A stretch of 64,000 nucleotides of DNA from Erwinia_E haradaeae_B. Its GTDB lineage: Bacteria; Pseudomonadota; Gammaproteobacteria; Enterobacterales; Enterobacteriaceae. Location: positions 186,001 to 250,000 of the forward strand of contig NZ_LR217730.1 in assembly GCF_900698985.1 (NCBI RefSeq). The letters are read 5' to 3'. Below, one piece after another: positions 61,148 to 64,000 of the stretch. A program made the position numbers and the translations under genes. The notes below the pieces were generated by a model. The model was given only the letters and a program-made list of their open reading frames with translations, searched no databases and had not been told where the DNA came from. How positions within the stretch are numbered: the stretch's first letter is position 1; each line of letters opens with the position of its first letter.

Positions 61148-61164
61148 TATTTATCTGATATGAA

Positions 61165-62571
61165 TCATATTACCCATTCTGTATGAAAGATGCCATGTTT
61201 ATCTATCCGTTTATAAGTATGAGCACCAAAGTAATCGCGTTGTGCTTGAATTAGATTAGCAGGTAATTTTTCTGTACGATAACTATCATAATAAGCAATA
61301 GCAGCAGAAAAGGTGGGTGTTGGTATGCCGTTTAAAACTGAATAAGTTACTACATCACGTAGTGATTGTTGGTATTTATTTGCAATATCTCTAAAGTAAG
61401 GAGCTAAAATTAGGTTGGAAATATTGGAATTTTCTTCATAAGCATCAGTAATTTTTTGCAGAAGTTGTGCGCGAATAATACAACCTGCGCGGAATATTTT
61501 TGCGATTTCACCACATTTTAGCTGCCAGTTATGTTGTATAGATGCAGTTTTTAGTTGGGAAAATCCCTGAGCATAAGAAATAATTTTTCCAAGATAAAGT
61601 GCTTTACGTACTGTTTCAATATATTCTTCTTTATTTACACTTATAGTTTGCAGTTTAGGTCCAGATAGCGCTGTGGACGCTTCTATGCGTTGATCTTTTA
61701 ATAAAGAAAGATAACGAGCGAATACTGATGCAGTAATTAATGATACTGGCTCATTGAGGTCTAATGCGCTTTGACTAGTCCACTGTCCTGTACCTTTGTG
61801 ATCTGCTTGATCTAAGATAAAATCTAGAATGTAATTCCCATCTTCATCTTTTTTCGTCAGGATATCTTTAGTAATATCAATTAGGTAGCTGCTTAACTCT
61901 CCTTTGTTCCAAGTGCTAAATATTTGAGCTAAAGTTTCATTATTTAAATTTAGCGGACCCTTTAGGAGAGAATACGCTTCTGAAATAAGTTGCATATCAC
62001 CATATTCAATACCATTATGCACCATTTTTACATAATGACCAGAACCATCTGGTCCTATATAAGAAACACAGGCTTTACCTTCAGATATAGCTGAAATCTT
62101 AGTTAATATTGGTTCTATAATTGTGTACGCTTCTTTATGGCCTCCTGGCATAAAAGATGGCCCAATTAAGGCTCCTTTTTCACCACCAGACACTCCAGTG
62201 CCAATTAAATACAAGCCTTTCTTAAAGAGTTCCTTTTGGCGTCTTATTGTATCTTTATAAAATGCGTTACCGCCATCGATGAGAATATCACCTGGATTCA
62301 GATAGGGAATTAATGATGCAATAGTGGCGTCAGTGGCTTCTCCAGCTTTTATCATTAACATAATGCATCGCGGTTTATCTAACGAGCGAACAAATTCTTG
62401 TATTGTATAATACGGTACCAGCATATTGGTTTGATTCTTTTCAAAAAATGTATTGGTTATTGAATCAGATCGATTAAACACAGAAACTGAGTAACCTTGA
62501 TTTCCAAGATTAAGGGCTAAATTACGCCCCATGACTGCCATACCTATCACGCCAATCTGTTGTTTTGACAT
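61165..62571 (-). CDS. gnd: 6-phosphogluconate dehydrogenase, decarboxylating
   Basis: Pentose phosphate pathway: 6-phosphogluconate plus NADP gives ribulose-5-phosphate, CO2 and NADPH. 468 residues, the same as E. coli. The N-terminal Rossmann fold has GVIGMAVMGRNLALN and the NADP-site VFNRSD. Catalytic regions: IGTGVSGGEKGALIGPSFMPGG, the Lys in GHYVKMVHNGIEYGDMQ, and the C-terminal FRAGCIIRAQ and AQRDYFGAHTYKRID. A strong AGGAGG stands 5 bases before ATG 62571. It supplies NADPH and pentose for nucleotide synthesis. It is not next to O-antigen or his genes as in E. coli. Confidence 0.98.
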   Translation of the reverse strand: MSKQQIGVIGMAVMGRNLALNLGNQGYSVSVFNRSDSITNTFFEKNQTNMLVPYYTIQEFVRSLDKPRCIMLMIKAGEATDATIASLIPYLNPGDILIDGGNAFYKDTIRRQKELFKKGLYLIGTGVSGGEKGALIGPSFMPGGHKEAYTIIEPILTKISAISEGKACVSYIGPDGSGHYVKMVHNGIEYGDMQLISEAYSLLKGPLNLNNETLAQIFSTWNKGELSSYLIDITKDILTKKDEDGNYILDFILDQADHKGTGQWTSQSALDLNEPVSLITASVFARYLSLLKDQRIEASTALSGPKLQTISVNKEEYIETVRKALYLGKIISYAQGFSQLKTASIQHNWQLKCGEIAKIFRAGCIIRAQLLQKITDAYEENSNISNLILAPYFRDIANKYQQSLRDVVTYSVLNGIPTPTFSAAIAYYDSYRTEKLPANLIQAQRDYFGAHTYKRIDKHGIFHTEWVI

Positions 62572-64000
62572 GGCATCCTCCTAATTATAAGTTGTTTTTG
62601 AGAAGCTTTGATTTAAATTTTTATATTTCATCATAATAGCTAATTTTGTAATTTGTAGTAAATAAATGTATGATTACAAAAAGTATATGCAGGAAAAAAT
62701 ATACAATAATTAATATACATTAATACCTTATGTAAATATATATTTTATCATGAATAGACAGTGAATATGTATTATATTAGTAAGGGAATTTAGTAAATAG
62801 CAATGGAATGCAATGAGAGAATTTTGATCAGATAAAAAAATAAATTATCGTAAAGTTGATATCTATTTATAATTTATAAATGTATATTTCCAGTTTAATG
62901 GATTGTAAATGGCATTTGTTAAGTAATACATTTAGGTAGATATAGGATGTTATGGTAATTTAAATATTTAATTTTTTGAAAATAAAAATAACTTTTGATA
63001 GAGAATTAAGGTTATCAATTAAAAATTTTTTATATTATAGTATAATTAACGCAATGATAAAAAATTATTATAATCTATTTTTAGGTCAATGTCTATGCTT
63101 TTATTATGAGTAACACCTGAAAAGACTAAAAGATTAAATATATTTAATGTGTATACGTATGAGTGAGCCTAATTAAGTAGTATAATTTTTAGTTAATTTT
63201 TTTAAGCAACTATCATAAATTATGACAGTACTTTAATAAAATTATTACTCATGATATTATATAAAAATTATAGTATAATAAAGATAATTAATTATATAAT
63301 AATATTATAAAAAATAATAAAAGATATGCATGTATAATAGTTTTCGAGTTTTTACAGCACATAGTACAAATAATACATGGAAATTCATGTATTCATGGAA
63401 ATACATTGAATGTAATGTTATATTTTTTTATAAGTACATATACCTTCAATATTTATTACTATAAACTTAGTGATTCTGAACTAAGGTTGATTTATAAAAG
63501 TTTATTAATTAAAAATATTTAATAATACTATCAACGATTTTATAGTAGATGTTATAGCTTATATTTTATTTGTTGTGAATGATAAAAACATAGTTATTAT
63601 AAAATAATGATGAATTCTATTACATTATATATATGTTATATGTGTAGGTAAAAATATCAATACTAAAAACTGTTTATTATAGTACTAATCGTAAGTACAG
63701 ATTGTCATTGAAATGTAATTAATAGTTTTTAATAATTCATTGTACAATATTAATTTTTATGTTTTATTTTTGAGATGAGATATGGATTTTTAAGTAAATT
63801 ATAAATAGGATGCGCACTATTCATTAAAACACAACTTGATTCTGTCATTAAAGTTATATACAGAATATATTTTTTAGTTTTTTTTTATATCACTTGTATT
63901 GATAGAAAGTTTTTTATTATAGTTGAGACGCCTTTGTGTGATGATGTGATTTTAACTGTTAATAGTTCTTATTAATAAATATGTTGTTCTATAACAATGA
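62572..64000. other. Spacer upstream of gnd to window end
   Basis: 1.43 kb of very AT-rich DNA. It holds the gnd ribosome binding site at its lower end and presumably the promoter. The motif ATGGAAAT is repeated around 63378-63405. No gene recognised up to the window edge. Confidence 0.55.

Larger units (their letters stand above)
59311..61164. other. gnd-nrdA spacer, 1.85 kb
   Basis: It contains the probable nrdA promoter (59395-59432), GC-richer patches near 59481-59520 and 59756-59870, a 9-bp hairpin TGTATGCAT/ATGCATACA (60444-60464), a 7-bp hairpin CACTCAT/ATGAGTG (60678-60696) and the gnd 3' hairpin (61114-61147). No gene recognised; ubiG, which precedes nrdA in E. coli, is not seen. 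Confidence 0.55.

Noticed and set aside
1..64000. CRISPR arrays, insertion sequences, prophage, toxin-antitoxin or secretion genes
   Set aside because: No regularly spaced repeats, transposase, integrase or such gene families were seen on either strand.

Overview
This window looks like part of the chromosome of a genome-reduced gammaproteobacterial insect symbiont. The proteins are clearly close to Enterobacterales, with many near-identical to E. coli along their length. The DNA is very AT-rich, and only about 34.6 kb of the 64 kb (about 54%) is coding by my sum of the genes listed. The rest is long non-coding spacers up to 3.5 kb. I found no insertion sequence, prophage, CRISPR array, tRNA or rRNA gene. 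This combination (single-copy housekeeping genes, short conserved runs of synteny, eroded spacers, no mobile DNA) fits a long-term host-restricted symbiont, perhaps a Sodalis-allied lineage such as those of mealybugs. The exact lineage is a guess.

Layout. Bases 1-7104 hold the translation cluster thrS (5' end outside the window)-infC-rpmI-rplT-(pheM-like leader)-pheS-pheT in the E. coli order, without ihfA. Next come gltX (minus) and gyrA (plus), which are divergent, then the guaB-guaA operon (minus). dnaX (plus) is split by a frameshift at a run of ten A. htpG (minus) follows, with ybaB and recR missing between them. tdk and hns are divergent as in E. coli. rne, gapA and dnaB are on the plus strand. 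nlpD, rsmD, zapB, glyQ-glyS, sspB, rplM-rpsI, a stand-alone ThiI-type rhodanese domain, nrdA-nrdB-yfaE and gnd are on the minus strand.

The genes cover translation (four aminoacyl-tRNA synthetases, IF3, L35, L20, L13, S9, RsmD), replication and nucleoid (GyrA, DnaB, DnaX, H-NS), DNA precursor supply (GuaA, GuaB, Tdk, NrdA, NrdB and the YfaE ferredoxin), RNA decay (RNase E), protein quality control (HtpG, SspB), envelope and division (NlpD, ZapB) and central carbon metabolism (GapA, Gnd).

The most unusual points are these. (1) dnaX is out of frame at A10, so slippage would be needed for tau while the unslipped product resembles gamma. (2) Only the rhodanese domain of ThiI survives, with its own strong ribosome binding site. 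(3) A Phe-rich 17-codon leader ORF lies upstream of pheST. (4) infC keeps its AUU start. (5) Several long, nearly perfect hairpins stand in otherwise decayed spacers, including a 20-bp hairpin in the rplM-rpsI leader and a 16-bp one upstream of gapA. (6) RNase E keeps its membrane helix and enolase-site segment but lacks the PNPase-binding tail.
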